Shown here: piece by piece, positions 1 through 11,740 of the stretch
Layout: each line of letters starts with the position of its first letter
Numbering within the stretch: position 1 is the first letter of the stretch
Assembly (NCBI RefSeq): GCF_036898095.1
Contig: NC_090766.1
Location: forward strand, 32,736,516 to 32,800,515
DNA length: 64,000 nucleotides
Reading direction: 5' to 3'
DNA from: Palaemon carinicauda
Lineage: Eukaryota > Arthropoda > Malacostraca > Decapoda > Palaemonidae
The notes under the pieces: model-generated
The model's input: only the letters and a program-made list of their open reading frames with translations
Told to the model about the DNA's origin: nothing
Database searches by the model: none
Translations under genes and position numbers: made by a program

Positions 1-3000
1 AAGTGCACCCAATCACACCCTTACTTCAGGGATAATAACCAAACTTGTTAGAGTAGGGAGAGATGGAATCGCTCTAAGGAAGTGCACCCATTCACACCCT
101 TACTTCAAGGATAATAACCAAACTTGTTAGAGTAGGGAGAGATGGAATAGCTCTAAGGAAGTGCACCCAATCACACCCTTACTTCAGGGATGATAACCAA
201 ACTTGTTAGAGTAGGGAGAGATGGAATCGCTCTAAGGAAGTGCACCCAATCACACCCTTACTCCAGGGATGATAACCAAACTTGTTAGAGTGGGGAGAGA
301 TGGAATCGCTCTAAGGAAGTGCACCCAATCACACCCTTACTTCAGGGATGATAACCAAACTTGTTAGAGTGAGGAGAGATGGAATCGCTCTAAGGAAGTG
401 CACCCAATCACACCCTTACTTAAGGGAGGATAACCAAACTTGTTAGAGTAGGGAGAGATGGAATCACTCTAAGGAAGTGCACCCAATCACACCCATATTT
501 CGGGGCTATTAACCAAACTTGTTAGAGTAGGGAGAGATGGAATAGCTCTAAGGAAGTGCACCCAATCACACCCTTACTTCAGGGCTATTAACCAAACTTG
601 TTAGAGTAGGGAGAGATGGAATAGCTCTAAGGAAGTGCACCCAATCACACCCTTACTTCAGGGCTATTAACCAAACTTGTTAGAGTAGGGAGAGATGGAA
701 TCGCTCTAAGGAAGTGCACCCAATCACACCCTTGCTTCAGGGCTATTAACCAAACTTGTTAGAGTAGGGAGAGATGGAATCGCTCTAAGGAAGTGCACCC
801 AATCACACCCTTACTTCAGGGATTAACCAAACTTGTTAGAGTAGGGAGAGATGGAATCGCTCTAAGGAAGTGCACCCAATCACACCCTTACTTCAGGGAT
901 GATAACCAAACTTGTTAGAGTAGGGAGAGATGGAATCGCTCTAAGGAAGTGCACCCAATCACACCCTTACTTCAGGGATATTAACCAAACTTGTTAGAGT
1001 AGGGAGAGATGGAATCGCTCTAAGGAAGTGCACCCAATCACACCCTTACTTCAGGGCTATTAACCAAACTTGTTAGAGTAGGGAGAGATGGAATCGCTCT
1101 AAGGAAGTGCACCCAATCACACCCTTACTTCAGGGCTATTAACCAAACTTGTTAGAGTAGGGAGAGATGGAATCGCTCTAAGGAAGTGCACCCAATCACA
1201 CCCTTACTTCAGGGATGATTAACCAAACTTGTTAAGAGTAGGGAGAGATGGAATCGCTCTAAGGAAGTGCACCCAATCACACCCATATTTCGGGGCTATT
1301 AACCAAACTTGTTAGAGAAGGGAGAGATGGAATTGCTCTAAGGAAGTGCACCCAATCACACCCTTACTTCAGGGCTATTAACCAAACTTGTTAGAGTAGG
1401 GAGAGATGGAATCGCTCTAAGGAAGTGCACCCAATCACACCCTTACTTCAGGGATGATAACCAAACTTGTTAGAGTAGGGAGAGATGGAATCGCTCTAAG
1501 GAAGTGCACCCAATCACACCCTTACTTCAGGGCTATTAACCAAACTTGTTAGAGTAGGGAGAGATGGAATCGCTCTAAGGAAGTGCACCCAATCACACCC
1601 TTACTTCAGGGCTATTAACCAAACTTGTTAGAGTAGGGAGAGATGGAATCGCTCTAAGGAAGTGCACCCAATCACACCCTTACTTCAGGGATGATTAACC
1701 AAACTTGTTAGAGTAGGGAGAGATGGAATCGCTCTAAGGAAGTGCACCCAATCACACCCTATTTCAGGGATGCTATAACCAAACTTGTTAGAGTAGGGAG
1801 AGATGGAATAGCTCTAAGGAAGTGCACCCAATCACACCCTTACTTCAGGGCTATAACCAAACTTGTTAGAGTAGGGAGAGATGGAATCGCTCTAAGGAAG
1901 TGCACCCAATCACACCCTTACTTCAGGGCTATAACCAAACTTGTTAGAGTAGGGAGAGATGGAATCGCTCTAAGGAAGTGCACCCAATCACACCCTTACT
2001 TCAGGGATGATTAACCAAACTTGTTAGAGTAGGGAGAGATGGAATCGCTCTAAGGAAGTGCACCCAATCACACCCTTACTTCAGGGCTATTAACCAAACT
2101 TGTTAGAGTAGGGAGAGATGGAATCGCTCTAAGGAAGTGCACCCAATCACACCCTTACTTTCAGGGATGATAACCAAACTTGTTAGAGAGAGGGAGAGAT
2201 GGAATCGCTCTAAGGAAGTGCACCCAATCACACCCTTACTTCAGGGCTATTAACCAAACTTGTTAGAGAAGGGAGAGATGGAATCGCTCTAAGGAAGTGC
2301 ACCCAATCACACCCTTACTTCAGGGATATTAACCAAACTTGTTAGAGTAGGGAGAGATGGAATAGCTCTAAGGAAGTGCACCCAATCACACCCTTACTTC
2401 AGGGATGATAACCAAACTTGTTAGAGTAGGGAGAGATGGAATCGCTCTAAGGAAGTGCACCCAATCACACCCTTACTTCAGGGATGTTAACCAAACTTGT
2501 TAGAGTAGGGAGAGATGGAATCGCTCTAAGGAAGTGCACCCAATCACACCCTTACTTCAGGGATTAACCAAACTTGTTAGAGTAGGGAGAGATGGAATCG
2601 CTCTAAGGAAGTGCACCCAATCACACCCTTGCTTCAGGGATGTAACCAAACTTGTTAGAGTAGGGAGAGATGGAATCGCTCTAAGGAAGTGCACCCAATC
2701 ACACCCTTGCTTCAGGGATGTAACCAAACTTGTTAGAGTAGGGAGAGATGGAATAGCTCTAAGGAAGTGCACCCAATCACACCCTTGCTTCAGGGATGTA
2801 ACCAAACTTGTTAGATGAGGGAGAGATGGAATCGCTCTAAGGAAGTGCACCCAATCACACCCTTACTTCAGGGCTATTAACCAAACTTGTTAGAGTAGGG
2901 AGAGATGGAATCGCTCTAAGGAAGTGCACCCAATCACACCCATATTTCGGGGCTATTAACCAAACTTGTTAGAGAGGGAGAGATGGAATTGCTCTAAGGA

Positions 3001-6000
3001 AGTGCACCCAATCACACCCTTACTTCAGGGATTAACCAAACTTGTTAGAGTAGGGAGAGATGGAATCGCTCTAAGGAAGTGCACCCAATCACACCCTTAC
3101 TTCAGGGATGCTATTAACCAAACTTGTTAGAGAGGGAGAGATGGAATCGCTCTAAGGAAGTGCACCCAATCACACCCTTACTTCAGGGATGTAACCAAAC
3201 TTGTTAGAGTAGGGAGAGATGGAATCGCTCTAAGGAAGTGCACCCAATCACACCCTTGCTTCAGGGATGTAACCAAACTTGTTAGAGTAGGGAGAGATGG
3301 AATAGCTCTAAGGAAGTGCACCCAATCACACCCTTACTTCAGGGCTATTAACCAAACTTGTTAGAGTAGGGAGAGATGGAATCGCTCTAAGGAAGTGCAC
3401 CCAATCACACCCTTGCTTCAGGGATATAACCAAACTTGTTAGAGTAGGGAGAGATGGAATCGCTCTAAGGAAGTGCACCCAATCACACCCATATTTCGGG
3501 GCTATTAACCAAACTTGTTAGAGAAGGGAGAGATGGAATTGCTCTAAGGAAGTGCACCCAATCACACCCTTACTTCAGGGATGATAACCAAACTTGTTAG
3601 AGTAGGGAGAGATGGAATCGCTCTAAGGAAGTGCACCCAATCACACCCTTACTTCAGGCTATAACCAAACTTGTTAGAGTAGGGAGAGATGGAATCGCTC
3701 TAAGGAAGTGCACCCAATCACACCCTTACTTCAGGGATGTATAACCAAACTTGTTAGAGTAAGGGAGAGATGGAATCGCTCTAAGGAAGTGCACCCAATC
3801 ACACCCTTACTTCAGGGATGATAACCAAACTTGTTAGAGTAGGGAGAGATGGAATCGCTCTAAGGAAGTGCACCCAATCACACCCTTACTTCAGGGCTAT
3901 TAACCAAACTTGTTAGAGTAGGGAGAGATGGAATCGCTCTAAGGAAGTGCACCCAATCACACCCTTTCTTCAAGGCTATTAACCAAACTTGTTAGAGAGG
4001 GAGAGATGGAATTGCTCTAAGGAAGTGCACCCAATCACACCCTTACTTCAGGGATGATAACCAAACTTGTTAGAGTAGGGAGAGATGGAATCGCTCTAAG
4101 GAAGTGCACCCAATCACACCCTTACTTCAGGGCTATTAACCAAACTTGTTAGAGAAGGGAGAGATGGAATCGCTCTAAGGAAGTGCACCCAATCACACCC
4201 TTACTTCAGGCTATAACCAAACTTGTTAGAGAAGGGAGAGATGGAATCGCTCTAAGGAAGTGCACCCAATCACACCCTTACTTCAGGGATGATTAACCAA
4301 ACTTGTTAGAGTAGGGAGAGATGGAATCGCTCTAAGGAAGTGCACCCAATCACACCCTATTTCAGGGATGTATAACCAAACTTGTTAGAGTAGGGAGAGA
4401 TGGAATAGCTCTAAGGAAGTGCACCCAATCACACCCTTACTTCAGGGATGATTAACCAAACTTGTTAGAGTAGGGAGAGATGGAATCGCTCTAAGGAAGT
4501 GCACCCAATCACACCCTTGCTTCAGGGCTATTAACCAAACTTGTTAGAGAAAGAGGGATGGAATCGCTCTAAGGAAGTGCACCCAATCACACCCTTACTT
4601 CAGAGCTATAACCAAACTTGTTAGAGAAGGGAGAGATGGAATCGCTCTAAGGAAGTGCACCCAATCACACCCTTACTTCAGGGATGATAACCAAACTTGT
4701 TAGAGTAGGGAGAGATGGAATCGCTCTAAGGAAGTGCACCCAATCACACCCTTACTTCAGGGATGATAACCAAACTTGTTAGAGTAGGGAGAGATGGAAT
4801 CGCTCTAAGGAAGTGCACCCAATCACACCCTTACTTCAGGGATATAACCAAACTTGTTAGAGTAGGGAGAGATGGAATCGCTCTAAGGAAGTGCACCCAA
4901 TCACACCCTTACTTCAGGGATGATAACCAAACTTGTTAGAGTAGGGAGAGATGGAATCGCTCTAAGGAAGTGCACCCAATCACACCCTTACTTCAGGGCT
5001 ATTAACCAAACTTGTTAGAGAAGGGAGAGATGGAATCGCTCTAAGGAAGTGCACCCAATCACACCCTTACTTCAGATGCTATAACCAAACTTGTTAGAGA
5101 AGGGAGAGATGGAATCGCTCTAAGGAAGTGCACCCAATCACACCCTTACTTCAGGGATGATAACCAAACTTGTTAGAGTAGGGAGAGATGGAATCGCTCT
5201 AAGGAAGTGCACCCAATCACACCCTTACTTCAGGGATATTAACCAAACTTGTTAGAGTAGGGAGAGATGGAATCGCTCTAAGGAAGTGCACCCAATCACA
5301 CCCTTACTTCAGGGCTATTAACCAAACTTGTTAGAGTAGGGAGAGATGGAATCGCTCTAAGGAAGTGCACCCAATCACACCCTTACTTCAGGGATGATAA
5401 CCAAACTTGTTAGAGTAGGGAGAGATGGAATCGCTCTAAGGAAGTGCACCCAATCACACCCTTACTTCAGGGCTATTAACCAAACTTGTTAGAGTAGGGA
5501 GAGATGGAATCGCTCTAAGGAAGTGCACCCAATCACACCCTTACTTCAGGGATGATAACCAAACTTGTTAGAGTAGGGAGAGATGGAATCGCTCTAAGGA
5601 AGTGCACCCAATCACACCCTTACTTCAGGGATGATAACCAAACTTGTTAGAGTAGGGAGAGATGGAATCGCTCTAAGGAAGTGCACCCAATCACACCCTT
5701 ACTTCAGGGATGATAACCAAACTTGTTAGAGTAGGGAGAGATGGAATCGCTCTAAGGAAGTGCACCCAATCACACCCTTACTCAGGGATGATAACCAAAC
5801 TTGTTAGAGTAGGGAGAGATGGAATCGCTCTAAGGAAGTGCACCCAATCACACCCTTACTTCAGGGATGATAACCAAACTTGTTAGAGTAGGGAGAGATG
5901 GAATCGCTCTAAGGAAGTGCACCCAATCACACCCTTACTTCAGGGATGATAACCAAACTTGTTAGAGTAGGGAGAGATGGAATCGCTCTAAGGAAGTGCA

Positions 6001-6658
6001 CCCAATCACACCCTTACTTCAGGGATATAACCAAACTTGTTAGAGTAGGGAGAGATGGAATCGCTCTAAGGAAGTGCACCCAATCACACCCTTACTTCAG
6101 GGATGATAACCAAACTTGTTAGAGTAGGGAGAGATGGAATCGCTCTAAGGAAGTGCACCCAATCACACCCTTACTTCAGGGATGATAACCAAACTTGTTA
6201 GAGTAGGGAGAGATGGAATCGCTCTAAGGAAGTGCACCCAATCACACCCTTACTTCAGGGATGATAACCAAACTTGTTAGAGAGGGGAGAGATGGAATCG
6301 CTCTAAGGAAGTGCACCCAATCACACCCTTACTTCAGGGATGATAACCAAACTTGTTAGAGTAGGGAGAGATGGAATCGCTCTAAGGAAGTGCACCCAAT
6401 CACACCCTTACTTCAGGGATATAACCAAACTTGTTAGAGTAGGGAGAGATGGAATCGCTCTAAGGAAGTGCACCCAATCACACCCTTACTCCAGGGATAT
6501 AACCAAACTTGTTAGAGTAGGGAGAGATGGAATCGCTCTAAGGAAGTGCACCCAATCACACCCTTACTCCAGGGATGATAACCAAACTTGTTAGAGTAGG
6601 GAGAGATGGAATCGCTCTAAGGAAGTGCACCCAATCACACCCTTACTTCAGGGATGAT

Positions 6659-6737
6659 AACCAAACTTGTTAGAGTAGGGAGAGATGGAATCGCTCTAAG
6701 GAAGTGCACCCAATCACACCCTTACTTCAGGGATGAT
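6659..6737 (+). repeat. Representative 79-bp monomer (reference copy)
   Basis: I use this copy as the coordinate reference because it matches the most common form and lies in a uniform stretch. Landmarks from the AACC start are: left dyad arm ACTT (7-10) and TTAGAG (12-17); purine-rich segment 18-33; single CpG at 34-35; right arm CTCTAA (36-41) and AAGT (44-47); GTGCAC palindrome (46-51); pyrimidine-rich CACCCAATCACACCC to CTTC (50-70); AGGG (71-74) and a five-base junction ATGAT (75-79). GC is 36 of 79 bases. The start point is arbitrary, as for any tandem repeat. Confidence 0.93.
6665..6705. repeat. Imperfect inverted repeat (dyad) inside the monomer
   Basis: ACTT-G-TTAGAG pairs with CTCTAA-GG-AAGT across an 18-base loop: an inner stem of 6 perfect pairs, a G opposite GG mismatch or bulge, then 4 further pairs. 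The same arrangement recurs in nearly every monomer of the array, so one example is annotated. Short dyads that could extrude as cruciforms have been proposed as a shared property of some centromeric satellites. Whether this one forms in vivo is not shown by the sequence. Confidence 0.7.
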
Positions 6738-7109
6738 AACCAAACTTGTTAGAGTAGGGAGAGATGGAATCGCTCTAAGGAAGTGCACCCAATCACACCC
6801 TTACTTCAGGGATGATAACCAAACTTGTTAGAGTAGGGAGAGATGGAATCGCTCTAAGGAAGTGCACCCAATCACACCCTTACTTCAGGGATGATAACCA
6901 AACTTGTTAGAGTAGGGAGAGATGGAATCGCTCTAAGGAAGTGCACCCAATCACACCCTTACTTCAGGGATGATAACCAAACTTGTTAGAGTAGGGAGAG
7001 ATGGAATCGCTCTAAGGAAGTGCACCCAATCACACCCTTACTTCAGGGATGATAACCAAACTTGTTAGAGTAGGGAGAGATGGAATCGCTCTAAGGAAGT
7101 GCACCCAAT

Positions 7110-7560
7110 CACACCCATATTTCAGGGGCTATTAACCAAACTTGTTAGAGTAGGGAGAGATGGAATAGCTCTAAGGAAGTGCACCCAATCACACCCTTAC
7201 TTCAGGGCTATTAACCAAACTTGTTAGAGTAGGGAGAGATGGAATCGCTCTAAGGAAGTGCACCCAATCACACCCTTACTTCAGGGCTATTAACCAAACT
7301 TGTTAGAGTAGGGAGAGATGGAATCGCTCTAAGGAAGTGCACCCAATCACACCCTTACTTCAGGGATGAAACCAAACTTGTTAGAGTAGGGAGAGATGGA
7401 ATCGCTCTAAGGAAGTGCACCCAATCACACCCTTACTTCAGGGCTATTAACCAAACTTGTTAGAGTAGGGAGAGATGGAATCGCTCTAAGGAAGTGCACC
7501 CAATCACACCCTTACTTCAGGGATTAACCAAACTTGTTAGAGTAGGGAGAGATGGAATCG
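7110..7560 (+). repeat. Module F: copy 1 of a ~4.18-kb-spaced duplication
   Basis: The order of junctions is GGGGCTATT (7,125), GGGCTATT, GGGCTATT, then the rare GGGATGAAACC (ATG at 7,366), then GGGCTATT and a short GGATTAACC (7,521). The same order occurs 4,176 bp downstream. The first junction here is preceded by CCCATATTTCA, unlike the second copy. Confidence 0.7.
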
Positions 7561-9699
7561 CTCTAAGGAAGTGCACCCAATCACACCCTTACTTCAGGGC
7601 TATTAACCAAACTTGTTAGAGTAGGGAGAGATGGAATCGCTCTAAGGAAGTGCACCCAATCACACCCTTACTTTCAGGGATGATAACCAAACTTGTTAGA
7701 GTAGGGAGAGATGGAATCGCTCTAAGGAAGTGCACCCAATCACACCCTTACTTCAGGGATGATAACCAAACTTGTTAGAGTAGGGAGAGATGGAATCGCT
7801 CTAAGGAAGTGCACCCAATCACACCCTTACTTCAGGGCTATAACCAAACTTGTTAGAGTAGGGAGATGGAATCGCTCTAAGGAAGTGCACCCAATCACAC
7901 CCTTACTTCAGGGATGATAACCAAACTTGTTAGAGTAGGGAGAGATGGAATCGCTCTAAGGAAGTGCACCCAATCACACCCTTACTTCAGGGATGATAAC
8001 CAAACTTGTTAGAGTAGGGAGAGATGGAATCGCTCTAAGGAAGTGCACCCAATCACACCCTTACTTCAGGGATAACCAAACTTGTTAGAGTAGGGAGAGA
8101 TGGAATCGCTCTAAGGAAGTGCACCCAATCACACCCTTTCTTCAGGCTATTAACCAAACTTGTTAGAGTAGGGAGAGATGGAATCGCTCTAAGGAAGTGC
8201 ACCCAATCACACCCTTACTTCAGGGATGATTAACCAAACTTGTTAGAGTAGGGAGAGATGGAATCGCTCTAAGGAAGTGCACCCAATCACACCCTTACTT
8301 CAGGGCTATTAACCAAACTTGTTAGAGTAGGGAGAGATGGAATCGCTCTAAGGAAGTGCACCCAATCACACCCTTACTTCAGGGCTATTAACCAAACTTG
8401 TTAGAGAAGGGAGAGATGGAATCGCTCTAAGGAAGTGCACCCAATCACACCCTTACTTCAGGGATGATAACCAAACTTGTTAGAGTAGGGAGAGATGGAA
8501 TCGCTCTAAGGAAGTGCACCCAATCACACCCTTACTTCAGGGGCTATTAACCAAACTTGTTAGAGAAGGGAGAGATGGAATCGCTCTAAGGAAGTGCACC
8601 CAATCACACCCTTACTTCAGGGCTGATAACCAAACTTGTTAGAGTAGGGAGAGATGGAATCGCTCTAAGGAAGTGCACCCAATCACACCCTTACTTCAGG
8701 GCTATTAACCAAACTTGTTAGAGAATAGGGAGAGATGGAATCGCTCTAAGGAAGTGCACCCAATCACACCCTTACTTCAGGCTATAACCAAACTTGTTAG
8801 AGTAGGGAGAGATGGAATCGCTCTAAGGAAGTGCACCCAATCACACCCTTACTTCAGGGATGATAACCAAACTTGTTAGAGTAGGGAGAGATGGAATCGC
8901 TCTAAGGAAGTGCACCCAATCACACCCTTACTTCAGGGATATTAACCAAACTTGTTAGAGTAGGGAGAGATGGAATCGCTCTAAGGAAGTGCACCCAATC
9001 ACACCCTTACTTCAGGGATATTAACCAAACTTGTTAGAGTAGGGAGAGATGGAATCGCTCTAAGGAAGTGCACCCAATCACACCCTTACTTCAGGGATAT
9101 TAACCAAACTTGTTAGAGTAGGGAGAGATGGAATCGCTCTAAGGAAGTGCACCCAATCACACCCTTACTTCAGGGCTATAACCAAACTTGTTAGAGAGGG
9201 AGAGATGGAATCGCTCTAAGGAAGTGCACCCAATCACACCCTTACTTCAGGGATGATAACCAAACTTGTTAGAGTAGGGAGAGATGGAATCGCTCTAAGG
9301 AAGTGCACCCAATCACACCCTTACTTCAGGGATGATAACCAAACTTGTTAGAGTAGGGAGAGATGGAATCGCTCTAAGGAAGTGCACCCAATCACACCCT
9401 TACTTCAGGGATATTAACCAAACTTGTTAGAGTAGGGAGAGATGGAATCGCTCTAAGGAAGTGCACCCAATCACACCCTTACTTCAGGGATGATAACCAA
9501 ACTTGTTAGAGAGGGGAGAGATGGAATCGCTCTAAGGAAGTGCACCCAATCACACCCTTACTTCAGGGATGATTAACCAAACTTGTTAGAGTAGGGAGAG
9601 ATGGAATCGCTCTAAGGAAGTGCACCCAATCACACCCTTACTTCAGGGCTATAACCAAACTTGTTAGAGTAGGGAGAGATGGAATCGCTCTAAGGAAGT

Positions 9700-10800
9700 G
9701 CACCCAATCACACCCTTACTTCAGGGATGATAACCAAACTTGTTAGAGTAGGGAGAGATGGAATCGCTCTAAGGAAGTGCACCCAATCACACCCTTACTC
9801 CAGGGATGATAACCAAACTTGTTAGAGTAGGGAGAGATGGAATCGCTCTAAGGAAGTGCACCCAATCACACCCTTACTTCAGGGATGATAACCAAACTTG
9901 TTAGAGTAGGGAGAGATGGAATCGCTCTAAGGAAGTGCACCCAATCACACCCTTACTTCAGGGATGATAACCAAACTTGTTAGAGTAGGGAGAGATGGAA
10001 TCGCTCTAAGGAAGTGCACCCAATCACACCCTTACTTCAGGGATGATAACCAAACTTGTTAGAGTAGGGAGAGATGGAATCGCTCTAAGGAAGTGCACCC
10101 AATCACACCCTTACTTCAGGGATATAACCAAACTTGTTAGAGTAGGGAGAGATGGAATCGCTCTAAGGAAGTGCACCCAATCACACCCTTACTTCAGGGA
10201 TGATAACCAAACTTGTTAGAGTAGGGAGAGATGGAATCGCTCTAAGGAAGTGCACCCAATCACACCCTTACTTCAGGGATGATAACCAAACTTGTTAGAG
10301 TAGGGAGAGATGGAATCGCTCTAAGGAAGTGCACCCAATCACACCCTTACTTCAGGGATGATAACCAAACTTGTTAGAGTAGGGAGAGATGGAATCGCTC
10401 TAAGGAAGTGCACCCAATCACACCCTTACTTCAGGGATGATAACCAAACTTGTTAGAGTAGGGAGAGATGGAATCGCTCTAAGGAAGTGCACCCAATCAC
10501 ACCCTTACTTCAGGGATGATAACCAAACTTGTTAGAGTAGGGAGAGATGGAATCGCTCTAAGGAAGTGCACCCAATCACACCCTTACTTCAGGATATAAC
10601 CAAACTTGTTAGAGTAGGGAGAGATGGAATCGCTCTAAGGAAGTGCACCCAATCACACCCTTACTTCAGGGATGATAACCAAACTTGTTAGAGTAGGGAG
10701 AGATGGAATCGCTCTAAGGAAGTGCACCCAATCACACCCTTACTTCAGGGATGATAACCAAACTTGTTAGAGTAGGGAGAGATGGAATCGCTCTAAGGAA
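9700..10800 (+). repeat. Second homogeneous run of ATGAT-junction monomers
   Basis: This is another stretch of near-uniform 79-bp GATGAT monomers, with one CTCCAGGG copy near 9,797 and one ATAT junction near 10,123. It resembles 5,380-7,110 and may be part of a larger duplication whose best-supported offset is 4,176 bp. The monomers here are too alike to prove exact correspondence by eye. Confidence 0.6.
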
Positions 10801-11284
10801 GTGCACCCAATCACACCCTTACTTCAGGGATATTAACCAAACTTGTTAGAGTAGGGAGAGATGGAATCGCTCTAAGGAAGTGCACCCAATCACACCCTTA
10901 CTTCAGGGCTATTAACCAAACTTGTTAGAGTAGGGAGAGATGGAATCGCTCTAAGGAAGTGCACCCAATCACACCCTTACTTCAGGGATGATAACCAAAC
11001 TTGTTAGAGTAGGGAGAGATGGAATCGCTCTAAGGAAGTGCACCCAATCACACCCTTACTTCAGGGATGATAACCAAACTTGTTAGAGTAGGGAGAGATG
11101 GAATCGCTCTAAGGAAGTGCACCCAATCACACCCTTACTTCAGGGATATTAACCAAACTTGTTAGAGTAGGGAGAGATGGAATCGCTCTAAGGAAGTGCA
11201 CCCAATCACACCCTTACTTCAGGGATGATAACCAAACTTGTTAGAGTAGGGAGAGATGGAATCGCTCTAAGGAAGTGCACCCAA

Positions 11285-11740
11285 TCACACCCTTACTTCA
11301 GGGGCTATTAACCAAACTTGTTAGAGTAGGGAGAGATGGAATCGCTCTAAGGAAGTGCACCCAATCACACCCTTACTTCAGGGCTATTAACCAAACTTGT
11401 TAGAGTAGGGAGAGATGGAATCGCTCTAAGGAAGTGCACCCAATCACACCCTTACTTCAGGGCTATTAACCAAACTTGTTAGAGTAGGGAGAGATGGAAT
11501 CGCTCTAAGGAAGTGCACCCAATCACACCCTTACTTCAGGGATGAAACCAAACTTGTTAGAGTAGGGAGAGATGGAATCGCTCTAAGGAAGTGCACCCAA
11601 TCACACCCTTACTTCAGGGCTATTAACCAAACTTGTTAGAGTAGGGAGAGATGGAATCGCTCTAAGGAAGTGCACCCAATCACACCCTTACTTCAGGGAT
11701 GTAACCAAACTTGTTAGAGTAGGGAGAGATGGAATCGCTC
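11285..11740 (+). repeat. Module G: copy 2 of the ~4.18-kb-spaced duplication
   Basis: GGGGCTATT at 11,301, the rare GATGAAACC (ATG at 11,542) and the following GGAT at 11,697 all lie 4,176 bp after their counterparts in module F. The last junction is ATGT where F has ATT, one base longer. Confidence 0.7.

Larger units (their letters stand above)
5380..7110 (+). repeat. Homogeneous run of ATGAT-junction monomers
   Basis: Most monomers in this stretch are the plain 79-bp form with a GATGAT junction, TAGGG after the left arm and TCG at the CpG site. A few carry single changes, such as CTCCAGGG near 6,489 and 6,567 and an ATAT junction near 6,023. The low diversity compared with the flanks suggests recent local amplification of one monomer type. 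Confidence 0.75.
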
